Part shown: piece after piece, positions 46,176 through 57,589 of the stretch
How the letters are laid out: each line of letters starts with the position of its first letter
Position numbering within the stretch: the first letter of the stretch is position 1
From: Gonocerus acuteangulatus
Lineage: Eukaryota > Arthropoda > Insecta > Hemiptera > Coreidae
Reading direction: 5' to 3'
Assembly (NCBI GenBank): GCA_946811695.1
Contig: OX328132.1
Coordinates: 122,152,235 to 122,216,234 of the forward strand
DNA length: 64,000 nt
Translations under genes and position numbers: made by a program
Notes under the pieces: generated by a model
The model's input: the letters and a program-made list of their open reading frames with translations, nothing else
What the model was told of the DNA's origin: nothing
Databases searched by the model: none

Positions 46176-46349
46176 TATAGAATGTTCAGAACGCCAATAA
46201 TATGCAATCAACAACATTAAAACTTCGCTACTTACGTACTAGTTGCACCGATCTCGAGAAGTGGCTCCCGTTAAGGCTCCCAGTTAGTGATCCGGATCAG
46301 GCAATATGGCGACCATTTATGGCACCAAGACCATTTATTAATATTATCA

Positions 46350-46535
46350 ATGAGTTGGATTGACTACAGTTTCGATATAACCTTGAGCGAGCGTAGCGAG
46401 CGGAAACGCATAGCAATTATGCCATTAACAGAAGTACTACTGGTTTCCTAGGTTATATAACATAAGCAATTATATTATTTGCATAATTGCTATGCGTTTC
46501 CGCTCGCTACGCTCGCTCAAGGTTAATCCAACTCG
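46350..46535. repeat. 186-bp palindrome of E-family ends
   Basis: GAGTTGGATTGAC.. CCTTGAGCGAGCGTAGCGAG CGGAAACGCATAGCAATTAT and its reverse complement meet around 46450. These are two copies of the E-family terminus facing each other, as in a deletion derivative of the element at 27047. Confidence 0.85.
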
Positions 46536-47217
46536 TTGGTAATATAGATCGCTGGTTTTTCGGTGGAAAATGGGCCGATATACAATTTAACATTGCTTGA
46601 AAAGAGTACTTTTTCAGTCATTGATAAATCCCAAATACTCATTTCCCTAGCCGAAAGAACAGCACAAAGGGCACAAAGAACACTACAAAACTAAGAAGTG
46701 AAACAAGAAACAATAAATATAACTTGTAAAAACACAAACAGAAAGAACAGCCAATGAAATTGCTCGTAGGAATGAACCAATAGAAACGCTTCGCACTCTC
46801 GAATGAAGTAATAAAGATATTCTAATAACATATTAGATCTCCAAACCTGCAAAAGGAGTTCTCAGAAAATGCGGCTATTACTTCTTCCATTCAACATTTC
46901 AAGATACTTGGGGTCTTTTTGCGAAGAACAAATCCAGTTACTTTGAAGTATAGGGATAAGAACGGAACAGCGCTGAGATGATGCAGTTCCTGCGAGTCGG
47001 ACTTTGTTTTGTCTAGTTTCACCCCTGAAGGTTTGTCATTATCTTGCGATACACCCTGTATAATTGTGACTCCTTTTTACATATGCTGAAGGTCATATGA
47101 ATTATTACACTCATAGCATTGAGTATTTCTTTTTTGGCTATGCCTTTTGAACAACCTCTTTTATAATAGAAAAAAAATGTAGGGTTGTCAGGAAAGTTGG
47201 TAAATATTTTCAAATAT
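46536..47217. other. homeobox intron, repeat mosaic
   Basis: Contains sequence shared with 29910-30030 (AGCCAATGAAATTGCTCGTAGG, CTTTTTGCGAAGA) and a reversed B-repeat (GCGCTGAGATGATGCAGTTC at 46970-47000). No gene. Confidence 0.45.
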
Positions 47218-47454
47218 GGTTTCCTCCCTCCCTCCATAGGGAGGAATCCCGCTTCAGGGGTTGACCTCATGACGCAAGCCGAAGTGCCGAGTAGAAATTG
47301 TCACGTGTCAGAACCCATAGATCATGTAGGTCCAAATTTGTATATATAGCGGAAGGTGTTGTACCTCTGGCCATATTGTACCTTTGACCACCTAGGTTTT
47401 GGCGCTATGTAGCAACCTTTTATAAAGTTTGGTGTAATTAGTGTGTGTGCGTGT

Positions 47455-47518
<64 letters not shown>
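47218..47518 (-). mobile_element. A-family element, minus orientation, with (TA)n
   Basis: Terminal hairpin TTTCCTCCCTCCC / GGGAGGAATCCCGC, then GCCGAAGTGCCGAGTAGAAA and GTCCAAATTTG. The segment 47345-47455 (AAGGTGTTGTACCTCTGGCC, AAGTTTGGTGTAATTAGTGT) is the reverse of 33655-33760. (TA)n at 47459-47515 ends 60 bp before the second homeobox exon. Confidence 0.65.
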
Positions 47519-47520
<2 letters not shown>

Positions 47521-47578
47521 GTGTTTGTATGTGTAAATGATATTATACAAATACTATAAATTATTTTATTTATTGTAG

Positions 47579-48520
<942 letters not shown>

Positions 48521-48589
48521 AAGTAAAGATGGAATGGTTGGGATTCGGCTAAATAAACCTCAATAAGATTTTGTTTTAAAAAATCTATA

Positions 48590-48633
48590 TTTCGAACGTT
48601 TCGGCTACTCATTGGTAGCCTTCGTCAGCTAAA
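48590..48633 (-). ncRNA. hammerhead ribozyme candidate (class A)
   Basis: Minus strand: stem I strand TTTTAG; CTGACGA (48628-48622); extra A; stem II GGCTAC / GTAGCC, perfect, loop CAATGA; GAA (48602-48600); stem III ACGT palindrome; T cleavage base; stem I partner CGAAA (four of five pairs). All core bases are retained. Confidence 0.66.
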
Positions 48634-49147
48634 ATGACAAAAAAAAGAAATTAAAACAAAAACAAAAAAAAAAAAAATTATAATTGTGATAGGTAACAGA
48701 GCTATAGATACAATTAACTTATAAAAGAACATATCGTCTTAAATTCTTAGAATGAAAAAGTAAATAGGTACAATGATTGATTTTAATAGTAATTAGTAAC
48801 GTTAATTGATTTTACAAAGAAATAAGAAACTACACACCAATGACAAATATAGTAGCTAATAGTAACATTAATTAATTTTACAAAGAAATAAGATACTACA
48901 TACCAATAGAAATGCCGAGCGGCAGAGGAAGACCAAGGTTGGCAATTAAGTAACCATTGTAGAGTGTCTAAGGAGAGAAGGAATCTACTGGGGTATAAGT
49001 AAGTGAAAACAGCAGGTGGAGGGGGAAATGTCGGTAAGGATCAAAAAGCATGTTTATGACATGTCGGTAAGGATCAAAAGGCATGTTTATGACAGGAAAG
49101 GAGAAAAAGGTGTTAATGGAAGGATACCCAAGGGGCATGGTAAAAAT

Positions 49148-49500
49148 CTAGGTGGGAGGTCGGGAGAGTATTTGGAAAATATTAGCGTACACAGGAGAAA
49201 TGCCTTGTTGGTCAGTTTTGTAGTTTATATTGTTTTTGTTTAAGTTTATGTGTACACATTCCGAGATCTGTAGTCTTTTTTTGTTTCGTTGTGTAGAAAG
49301 AATTTTCGTGTCGTCGAAGTTAAAATTGTGTTTTTGTGTAATGGCGTGTTTTGCAAGTGCAGATTTATCTATTTCTTTATTAGTGATGGTTCGTTTATGT
49401 TGTGTAAGACGTGAGTGAATGTCATTTATGGTTTCTCCTATGTATACACCATTACAGGAAGGGGTTTGACAAGGGACTTGGTAAACACAACGGGTGGTTT
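49148..49500 (-). pseudogene. Penelope-like GIY-YIG endonuclease, C-terminal fragment
   Basis: The minus strand reads CVYQVPCQTPSCNGVYIGET, then NDIHSRLTQHKRTI, then ALAKHAITQKHNFNFDDTKI and RNKKRLQISECVHI. CVYQVPC..C preceding YIGET, R in HSRL and the QH histidine match the GIY-YIG nuclease of Penelope-like elements, including its cysteine motif. It nicks DNA to prime reverse transcription in the active element. The N-terminal reverse transcriptase is absent; the apparent first 28 residues come from the opposite arm across the palindrome centre. The mirror copy (+ strand, 49500-49740) has an internal deletion. Confidence 0.82.
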
Positions 49501-50287
49501 GTTCACCAAGTCCCTTGTCAAACCCCTTCCTGTAATGGTGTATAAATAGGAGAAACCATAAATGACATTCACTCACGTCTTACACAACATAAACGAACCA
49601 TCACTAATAAAGAAATAGATAAATCTGCACTTGCAAAACACGCCATTACACAAAAACACACTTTTGACTTCGACGACACGAAAATTCTTTCTTCACAAAA
49701 CTGACCAACAAGGCATTTCTCCTATGTACGCTAATATTTTCCAAATACTCTCCCGACCTCCCACCTAGATTTTTACCATGCCCCTTGGGTATCCTTCCAT
49801 TAACACCTTTTTCTCCTTTCCTGTCATAAATATGTCATAAACATGCCTTTTGATCCTTACCGACATGTCATAAACATGCTTTTTGATCCTTACCGACATT
49901 TCCCCCACCACCTGCTGTTTTCACTTACTTATACCCCAGTAGATTCCTTCTCTCCTTAGACACTCTACAATGGTTACTTAATTGCCAACCTTGGTCTTCC
50001 TCTGCCGCTCGGCATTTCTATTGGTATGTAGTATCTTATTTCTTTGTAAAATTAATTAATGTTACTATTAGGTACTATATTTGTCATTGGTATGTAGTTT
50101 CTTATTTCTTTGTAAAATCAATTAATGTTACTAATTACTATTAAAATCAATCATTGTACCTATTTACTTTTTCATTCTAAGAATTTAAGACGATATGTTC
50201 TTTTATAAGTTAATTGTATCTATAGCTCTGTTACCTATCACAGTCATAATTTTTGTTTTGTTTTTGTATTAATTTCTTTTTTTTGTC

Positions 50288-50336
50288 ATTTTAGCTGACG
50301 AAGGCTACCAATGAGTAGCCGAATCGTTCGAAATAT
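50288..50336 (+). ncRNA. decayed hammerhead ribozyme (class A, right arm)
   Basis: TTTTAG, CTGACGA, extra A, GGCTAC..GTAGCC, then GAAT instead of GAAA, CGTTCGAAA. Position A15.1 is changed to T, losing the pair that closes stem III. Confidence 0.5.
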
Positions 50337-50479
50337 AGATTTTTTAAAACAAAATCATATTGAGGTTTATTTAGCCGAATCCCAACCATTCCATCTTTAC
50401 TTATCACCTCGACGGCTAACTATCTAATCATCATGATGAACTCCAAACGTAATCAAAATTTAAACATCTTTGTTTTATA

Positions 50480-51150
50480 TGATGATCTTTTTGGTCTTTC
50501 TAGATATTATCCTTGATTTTTCCAGGTTCTATCCTTGAACTTCCTGTGGATATCCTTGGTATTTCCAATAGCTATTTTTCGTATTTAAGATGATCTCTTT
50601 GGTCTTTCTAGATATTATCCTTTATTTTTCCAGGTTCTATCCTTGAACTTCCTGTGGATATCTTTCGTCTTTCTAATAGCTATTTTTCGTGTTTAAGATG
50701 ATCTCTTTGGTCTTTCTAGATATTATCCTTGATTTTTCCAGGATCTATCCTTGAACTTCCTGCGGATATCCTTAGTCTTTCCAAAAGTTATTCGTCATTT
50801 TTCAAGATGATCTCCTTGATCTTTCTAGATACTATCTTTGATTTTTCCTGATTCTATCCTTGAACTTCATGTGGATATTCTTGGTCTTTCCAAAAGCTAT
50901 TCTTGATTTTTCCAGATTCTATCCTTGAACTTTGTGTGGATACCCTTGATCTTTCGAAAAGCTATTCTTCATTTTTCAAGATGATTTCCTTGGTCTTTGT
51001 AGATACTATCCTTGATGTTTCCAGATTCTATCATTGAACTTCTTGTGGATATCCTTGGTCTTTCAAAGATCTATTCTTGGTTTTTCAAGTTGCTCTCCCT
51101 GACCTTTCTAGATACTATCCTTGAACTTCTTTTGCATATCCTTGGTCTTT
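50480..51150. repeat. diverged ~109-bp tandem array, about 6 copies
   Basis: GATGATCTCTTTGGTCTTTC then TAGATATTATCCTTGATTTT and CCAG..CTTGAACTTCCTGTGG recur near 50482, 50590, 50697 and on with growing divergence. CTTGATTTTTCCAG and TTGGTCTTTCC form an internal sub-repeat. Confidence 0.85.
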
Positions 51151-51681
51151 ATTAGTCGGGATTTAAAGGTTTTTAGGTTGGTAGCATGGCGGACAGGCAG
51201 AGAGGAGAACAATTAACGCCCTCCTTTAGATACAAGGAAAGTTCCGTTAGTTGTTTTTTTCTATTTAATTTACATTTATGAAATAAATTTAGTAAAACGT
51301 TTATTCCTTGTTCATAATATGTTTGTACTAAGCAACTATACCTTTACAATATTAAGAAATTAATTTACACCTTAGTTAAAACTTGCAATCCAATATACTC
51401 CCTTCTTTTCATTGAAGGTTTTTGTGTACGTAAATTGACAATAATAATTATCTCCAACAATAAAGGTCTAAAAAAAGCCGAAAAAGAACGTCTTAAACAT
51501 ACAAAAGACATATCGATATGCAAGTACACGTATATGGGCCAGTTTCCATAAATTTAGATAATTGAGTTAGTCATTTTATTTTTTAATCTGTTCTTTTATT
51601 AATGGCTGTTTAAAGCAGCCATATTAATTCTTCTGATATATGATAATTTTATGTATAAAATATATAATATATATAAATATA

Positions 51682-51724
<43 letters not shown>

Positions 51725-51748
51725 TTTATATATATATATATATATATA
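51151..51748. other. unassigned sequence and TA/CA tract
   Basis: No gene or repeat recognised up to 51655; 51655-51748 is (TA)n with a short (CA) stretch. Confidence 0.6.
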
Positions 51749-52202
51749 TGTTGGCATAGTGTTGAGTGATATTGCTCAGAAGGAGCCAACAAAAAAAAAA
51801 TAAATAAAATTTAACAAAACACTAACTATTTTTTTGGGTATAAAATTATTATTATTATTTTTAGGAACAAAATGTTAAGAATTAATATGAACAAAGGAAA
51901 GGAATAATTGTCTTTGTCTTCTGAGGTGTAATGCACCTTAACACAATAGCCCCTTAAGCAGAAAGTTTAGCTGCTAAGGAAGGTTAGGGAATTTCAGCAG
52001 TCCAATGTTCAAAATAAAAATTGGCACTCACAAGACTATGATTTTATAAAACACCAGTTGCTTGAGATAGACACTTCAATAAAACACTTTTTTAAAACAT
52101 GTTTGTCAAGTATCTCATAACACACACCAATTGTTTTTTTACTCACTGTCTTTTTTTTGGTGAACATATGTTAATTAACATAGTAACATATGTTCTGCTA
52201 CA
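51749..52202 (-). repeat. 3' LTR (454 bp)
   Basis: On the minus strand starts TGTAGCAGAACATATG and ends CTATGCCAACA. It matches the other LTR apart from a 9-base gap near 52180 and A-run length differences. The pol stop codon lies in its first five bases. Confidence 0.95.
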
Positions 52203-53568
52203 CTACTCCCCCCCTAGTGACGGAGTCGCAAAAGCGTGTGTTTAGCCGTACCTGACGACCAGATCTTGTCCTGTAGGGCGGTGGAGTTGGTCTTGCTGCG
52301 TCAGAAGTTCTGTTCATGTTTGCAGTATGGTTCGTGGTGTCGCTCTTTGGTGTTACCTCAGTAGATGTTCTGGGAATGTTCTCAGTGTCCATGAGACGGT
52401 AGGCAGGTTTGAGACGATCGAGAGACACTGTCACTTCCCTGTCTCCTAGCTGGATTGTAAAATGTTTCTCAGCGCGCTTGAGGATAGGGTAAGGTCCTGA
52501 ATAAGGAGGGACTAAAGGACTCCTTACAGCGTCTTCTCTCAGAAAAACATGCGAACATTTTTGCAGATCTTCATGCTGGAATACCTTTCGAGTGGTTGAT
52601 CTTGGTTCAGCGGGTTTAAGCTTAGCAAGATCTTCCTTTAAAAGTCGAAGAGCAGCTGCTGGTTCCTGCTGAATGGGCGACTCATGGAAAAATTCTCCTG
52701 GTAGTCTAAGAGGTTGACCATATAGTGCTTCAGCGACGGATGCACCCATGTCTTCTCTGAATGCTGAACGTAATCCAAGGAGTACGGTTGGTAATAGTTC
52801 TGACCACCTATCTGTATCGAGGTGTGCAGTGAGAGCGGCTTTCAGTGTTCTGTGCCAGCGCTCAATGCAACCGTTGGATTGTGGGTGATAGGCGGTTGTC
52901 CGTTTTTTCTCTATTCCCATGAGAACAGCAAGGCGTTGGAATATCTCAGCCTCGAATTGCCGGCCTTGGTCAGTTGTGATTCTGCTGGGCGTGCCAAAGC
53001 GAGCTATCCAATGAGTGTAAAATGCTTCACTGACTGTGGCTGCTGTTATGTCTGGGAGTGGTATAGCCTCTGGCCATCGTGTTCCACGGTCCATCATTGT
53101 GAGGCAATATCGATTTCCATTGGATGTGGGCAGTGGTCCAATCAGATCCAGGTGGACATGCTCAAACCGTTGCGCTCTTGGAAATGTTCCCAATGGTGTC
53201 TGGGTGTGCCGCTGTACTTTTGACCGTTGGCAAGGTATACATGACTTGGTCCATGTTCCGATGTCACGGTTCATTTCTGGCCAGAAGAATCTCTGTGATA
53301 TAAGTTTTCTGGTTGCTCGAACTCCTGGATGACTAAGGCCATGCAGTCGGTTGAAGAGAGCTTTTCTAAGACCTTCTGGAATTTATGGACGTGCCTTGAC
53401 AGTGGACATTTCGCAGAGAAGTGGTCCATGGAATCCAGGGATGTCGATGAGTTTGAAGTTCAGACTGGGGTTCTTCTTGAGGTCAGCGATTGATAGATCC
53501 TTCTTCTGGGCTTCCGCGAGAGCATCTAGATCATCTGGTAGTTGTACTTCTTCCAGGCGGTGTGGCAC
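52198..53568 (-). pseudogene. pol, integrase part (frame-shifted and with an internal stop)
   Basis: Integrase inserts the cDNA into host DNA. Downwards from 53568: a linker (LEEVQLPDDLDALAEAQKKD), an in-frame TAA at 53385-53383, the HHCC zinc region (HPGVRATRKL about 53345-53320, CIPC about 53230), then the catalytic core with D (HLDLIGP), D (TTDQGRQF) and E (NGCIERWHRTL), and a basic C-terminus ending at 52198. All three DDE residues are present. It is out of frame with the reverse transcriptase segment, due to a small deletion around 53550-53575. The last codons run into the 3' LTR. Confidence 0.92.
52203..52215 (-). promoter_or_regulatory. polypurine tract
   Basis: The minus strand reads GGGGGGGAGTAG directly before the 3' LTR, the expected plus-strand DNA primer of an LTR element. 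Confidence 0.75.
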
Positions 53569-55347
53569 CCATATTTTCTTTACCAGGCTGATACTTTATG
53601 TCCGTTGAGAACTGACTAATAAAGTTCAGCTGGCGGATACGTCGGGGACATGCACTGGTGGGCTTCTGTTCGAAGGCGTGAACTAGTGGTTTATGGTCGG
53701 TGACTATAGTAAAGTTCAATCCTTCAAGAAGTGGCCTGAAGTGTTTAACAGCTTCATAGACTGCGAGCAATTCTCTATCATAAGCAGAGTAATTTTTCTG
53801 CGTCTGTGATAGAGCTCTTGAAAAGAAACTCAAAGGTCTCCATATCCCATTCTTCCGCTGCTGGAGAACTGCACCAATGCCGATATCTGAGGCATCGCAG
53901 GCAAGAGATAACTCCTCGTGAGTGGATTGATGTGCTAGCTGTGCGGCTGCTGCGAGACTCTCCTTGGTTTTCTGGAATGCTTCCAAACTTTCTTTAGTCC
54001 AGGGTACAGGTCGCTTGTCGTTTTTCTTGGTATTGTGCAACAAGCGATTCAGAGGGGTCTGAACAGTAGCTGCGTCAGGTATACATCTTCTGTAAAAGTT
54101 TACCATACCGAGGAAACGGCGAAGCTGGCAGATAGTTGTGGGTTGTGGAAATTCGGCGATGGTCTGGACTTTGGTTGGCAGGGGTGTAATGCCACACGAA
54201 TTTACTCTGTAACCAAGGAAGTCTATTTCAGATTTCCCAAAGACACACTTGGCTACATTGAGTGTCAGTCCATTATCGTCCATCCGCTTGAAAACTTCCC
54301 TAATATGCCGCTCGTGTTCATCTTCATCAGCTGAAGCAATAAAATAATCGTCCAGATATGGAAATATGAATGGAAGGTCACGAAATAGGGTGTCTGAGAA
54401 CCGCTGGAAAGTCTGGGCAGCATTTCTTAAGCCAAAACTCATTCTAGTGAATTCCATCAAACCGAATGGTGTAATTACAGCTGTCTTTTCAATGTCTTCT
54501 TCAGCTACTGGAATGTGGTAGAAGGCTCTGACTACATCCAGTGTCGAGAAAATCTTCTTTCCCTCTAGCTGTGTGGTGAAGTCTAGAAGATTAGGTACAG
54601 GATATCTGTCTGGTACTGTCTGCTTGTTCAGCATCCTGTAGTCTCCGCAGGGACGCAAGGTTCCATTCTTCTTTGTGACTACATGCAGTGGGCTAGACCA
54701 TGGACTCTTAGAAGGTCTGCAGATGCCTTCGTTCATTAGTTGCTGGAAGTGTTCCTTAACGGCCTTATATTTGTCCGGAGGAAGTCTTCTGGATTTGCTT
54801 GTTACTGGATTTCCTTTTGTCTCAATGTGATGCTGGACGACAGTGGGTGAAGGTCCTCTGATTTGTGATGGTCGGGTTAGATTGGGGAACTCTCGTAGGA
54901 TATGTGAGTATTTGCAGTCTTCAGGAATGGTTGATATGGTAGATACAGAAACCATGGAAACCGTTCCACATGCAGTAAGACCTGTAGTGCCGTCGCGTAG
55001 CTGCTTATTCCTTATATCGACTACTAGACCATGACGGAAAAGGAAATCAGCACCGATGATAGGCTTCCCTACATCCGCAATAACAAAGGTCCAAGGAAAA
55101 GATCGTCGTAGTCCTAGGTCCAGGATCATGGTTGACTCTCCATAAGTTGGGATTCGGGTGTTGTTAGCAGCGATGAGACTATAATCTGTCGGTGATCGGT
55201 GTTTCTGAGGGTTACGAGGAATGGTGGATATAGAAGCACCTGTATCGATAAGAAAAATCTTCCCTGACCGCTTATCTCTAACGAAAAGGCGGCGTTGTGG
55301 TTGGGCTGAGGCGATAGCCGCTTCATTCGCCAGCCCTAGGGGTTTAA
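53531..55347 (-). pseudogene. pol: protease, reverse transcriptase and RNase H
   Basis: Open from the frameshift signal at 55342-55348 down to 53531. Protease: LIDTGASISTIP (aspartyl DTG/A motif, about 55230-55250) and IIGADFL. Reverse transcriptase: SPWSSPLHVVTKKNG, LRPCGDYRMLN, FSTLDVVRAFYHIP, FGLRNAAQTFQRF and the catalytic FPYLDDYF (YLDD at 54347-54358). RNase H: LACDASDIGIGAVL, YSAYDRELLAVYEAVKHF and TDHKPL. This polyprotein part matures Gag-Pol and makes the cDNA. There is no methionine near its start, as expected for a product made only by frameshifting. It ends prematurely after YQPGKEN because of a frame break. The stretch itself has no internal stop. Confidence 0.93.
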
Positions 55348-56244
55348 ATTCACTTTATAGTTGCAGGGTTTTGTACATTTTTTGGCTTTGTCCTTAAATC
55401 TGTAGTGATAAAAACACAGTCCTCCACGGGAACTTGAACGACTTGGGGGTCGGCTACGAGTATCCCTCCATGGATTTCGGTCATTGCTCCGTGACCGATG
55501 AGCCTGGCGCAATTCTGCTACTTCAGTGCGAAGAGATCGAAGTTCCATGACAAGCTGGTCAATCGAAGGTGGTGCTATTGACAAAGATGGTGATTGCTGG
55601 GGCCGGGCTTCCTCTTGTGAAAGTGAAAATGTCTCAACTGGGGTTTCTATCTCAGCAATCTTGTCTGCCGTCGCTGCTAGCTTTTCAAGATCATCTTGAC
55701 CAGTCGCTGTTAGAATTGCTTGCATCCTACTTGGAAGGTTTCTAAGCCACAAAGTTCTTACCATCTCCCGTGAGACAATAGTGCCTGCTTGCTGAAGCAT
55801 GATGCGTAAAAGTTGGGATGGTCGTTGGTTACCGAGCTGAGTATCCTGCAATAGTCTCTGGATTCTTCGAGTCTCGGATTCTCCATAGACTTGGATCAGG
55901 CGAGCTTTGAGGTCATCATAAGGTGTGTTGGTATCGGCCCTGTCGATGAGATCTGCAACCTGTTCCAGAACTTCCATTCCGAGATTTGCCATCGTTGCTT
56001 GGTACTTCATCACTTGGGATGTGACTTTAGAGGTGAAGAAGACGGCCTCTGCATGAGCAAACCAGAGTGAGGGGTTTGCTTTATGAAATGGTGGCAAGCG
56101 ATTGTGAGCACCAGAGAATGCTGAGACTTCAGATTCCTCTTCAGTAATTTTCTGAGGTAAGGGCATTTTTGAACCACAGGGTAAGATATCGGATGGTTGT
56201 TGTCCTTTTGCCTTTTCATCGTCGAGGTCACCACTTGTTGGCAT
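55336..56244 (-). CDS. gag polyprotein (302 residues)
   Basis: Structural protein forming the retrotransposon particle. RLPPFHKANPSLWFAHAEAV (about residues 51-70) begins the capsid-like domain typical of CsRn1/Gypsy Gag; YGESETRRIQRLLQDTQLGN, and LRNLPSRMQAILTATGQDD follow. Basic linker (RDTRSRPPSRSSSR), then the zinc finger CFYHYRFKDKAKKCTKPC, a CHCC form unlike the retroviral CCHC. The frame ends in NLNP and TAG at 55338-55336. The first ATG (56244) lies nine bases inside the 5' LTR, so the primer site is within the reading frame; an in-frame ATG 26 codons later is the alternative start. The frame is intact. Confidence 0.92.
   Translation of the reverse strand: MPTSGDLDDEKAKGQQPSDILPCGSKMPLPQKITEEESEVSAFSGAHNRLPPFHKANPSLWFAHAEAVFFTSKVTSQVMKYQATMANLGMEVLEQVADLIDRADTNTPYDDLKARLIQVYGESETRRIQRLLQDTQLGNQRPSQLLRIMLQQAGTIVSREMVRTLWLRNLPSRMQAILTATGQDDLEKLAATADKIAEIETPVETFSLSQEEARPQQSPSLSIAPPSIDQLVMELRSLRTEVAELRQAHRSRSNDRNPWRDTRSRPPSRSSSRGGLCFYHYRFKDKAKKCTKPCNYKVNLNP
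55342..55348 (-). promoter_or_regulatory. -1 ribosomal frameshift heptamer TTTAAAC
   Basis: In the gag frame the heptamer reads T TTA AAC, the classical X XXY YYZ slippery form, two codons before the gag stop (CCC TAG). Shifting by -1 enters the pro-pol frame, which is open here. Established as an efficient slip site in other systems; use here is inference. Confidence 0.85.
56220..56233 (-). promoter_or_regulatory. primer binding site, tRNA-Trp-like
   Basis: The minus strand reads TGGTGACCTCGACG two bases inside the 5' LTR. The leading TGG pairs with tRNA CCA, and the rest differs by one base from what I recall for tRNA-Trp primers of CsRn1-type elements. Confidence 0.7.
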
Positions 56245-56694
56245 AGTGTTGAGTGATATTGCTCAGAAGGAGCCAACAAAAAAAAATAAATAAAATTTAA
56301 CAAAACACTAACTATTTTTTTGGGTATAAAATTATTATTATTATTTTTAGGAACAAAATGTTAAGAATTAATATGAACAAAGGAAAGGAATAATTGTCTT
56401 TGTCTTCTGAGGTGTAATGCACCTTAACACAATAGCCCCTTAAGCAGAAAGTTTAGCTGCTAAGGAAGGTTAGGGAATTTCAGCAGTCCAATGTTCAAAA
56501 TAAAAATTGGCACTCACAAGACTATGATTTTATAAAACACCAGTTGCTTGAGATAGACACTTCAATAAAACACTTTTTTAAAACATGTTTGTCAAGTATC
56601 TCATAACACACACCAATTGTTTTTTTACTCACTGTCTTTTTTTTGGTGAACATATGTTAATTAACATATGTGTCAATAGTAACATATGTTCTGC

Positions 56695-56698
<4 letters not shown>
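56236..56698 (-). repeat. 5' LTR (463 bp)
   Basis: On the minus strand starts TGTAGCAGAACATATG at 56698 and ends in CTATGCCAACA at 56236. Nearly identical to the 3' LTR, which argues for a recent insertion. Confidence 0.95.
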
Positions 56699-56756
<58 letters not shown>

Positions 56757-56759
<3 letters not shown>

Positions 56760-57356
56760 GGTGTCCCGAATAAGACGGCTCAAACTAATTTTGCGGCCAA
56801 ACGGTTGGTCTGAGAAAAAAATGTCAAAGGTAAAAGTTGTAGGGCTTGGCCTAAGCTTTCTAAATATGTCGACTATTTAACATATTTACCGCGCATGTGC
56901 GCTCGGCGCTAGATGAAATGTTAGGGTTTGCAGATGACCACTATTATTATGCACATCGTTTTAAAGGGAATTAAAAAATAAACTTTAAGCTTTTCGATAT
57001 CTTTAAAATCAAATGAGTTTCGTGCGATTCAAATTTTATTGTTTTAAATTAAAACGATTTTTTGTAGGCACTTACAGAGGTTGGTTATTAATCTGTGATA
57101 CATGACTTCGAGGTATTTTTTCCTCAACATTCTGAAAAAAATATGGCCGACCCTCTAAAAGAACTATTTTTCCTAATAACTTTTTTAAGTGTTTAGTCTT
57201 TAGGGATTAACTAAGCTAAATTTGATCACACATGTTATCTATCTAATCCTTTAGATCCGATAACCCTTATTGGGGTAAATTTACCTTTGAAATTTTTTTC
57301 TCTGACTAACCGTTTGGCCGCAAAATTAGTTTGAGCCGTCTTATTTGGGACACCCA

Positions 57357-57357
<1 letters not shown>
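56757..57357. mobile_element. 600-bp MITE, mariner-type CAGGGTGTCCC ends
   Basis: Left end CAGGGTGTCCCGAATAAGAC, reversed right end CTGGGTGTCCCAAATAAGAC; about 65 bp of inverted repeat (GGCTCAAACTAATTTTGCGG, CCAAACGGTT) and TA flanks inside (TA)n tracts on both sides (56697-56756, 57358-57417). No transposase in the interior. Confidence 0.85.
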
Positions 57358-57417
<60 letters not shown>

Positions 57418-57420
<3 letters not shown>

Positions 57421-57589
57421 GTGTTTTTGAACATTTTATTTTTTATTTTAATGTTCGTTTATTTTCCACAATTTTATGTTTTATATCATATTAAGAGATA
57501 TATGTAGATAAACTATACACAATGCATTGTTTAGTTTAAATTCAGAGAAGGGGATATCACATCTATATTACATGAATATGAAGATAATT
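57418..57589. other. unassigned AT-rich sequence
   Basis: No gene, repeat family or structural signal seen. Confidence 0.5.

Larger units (their letters stand above)
48521..50436. mobile_element. palindromic Penelope-like element with 12-bp target duplication
   Basis: Flanked by TGAACTCCAAAC at 48509-48520 and 50437-50448; beyond it the host repeat continues (GTAATCAAAATTTAAACATC). Two partial copies face each other: the left arm (48521-49495) and right arm (49500-50436) are near-perfect complements, the right arm lacking about 70 bp and carrying about 33 extra terminal bases. Each arm has the GIY-YIG nuclease end and a class A hammerhead. Inverted partial copies are a known arrangement of Penelope-like elements. 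Confidence 0.88.
51749..56698 (-). mobile_element. Ty3/Gypsy LTR retrotransposon, CsRn1-like (4950 bp)
   Basis: Complete structure on the minus strand: 5' LTR 56698-56236, primer site, gag, pro-pol, polypurine tract, 3' LTR 52202-51749. It sits in (TA)n, which masks the target duplication. The domain order protease, reverse transcriptase, RNase H, integrase places it in Gypsy; the Gag C-x2-H-x9-C-x3-C finger and tRNA-Trp-like primer site point to the CsRn1 clade. The pol region is broken, so it is not autonomous. Confidence 0.93.

Noticed and set aside
53036..54334. Several + strand frames of 60-130 codons in the LTR element
   Set aside because: They are antisense shadows of pol, whose motifs are clear on the minus strand.
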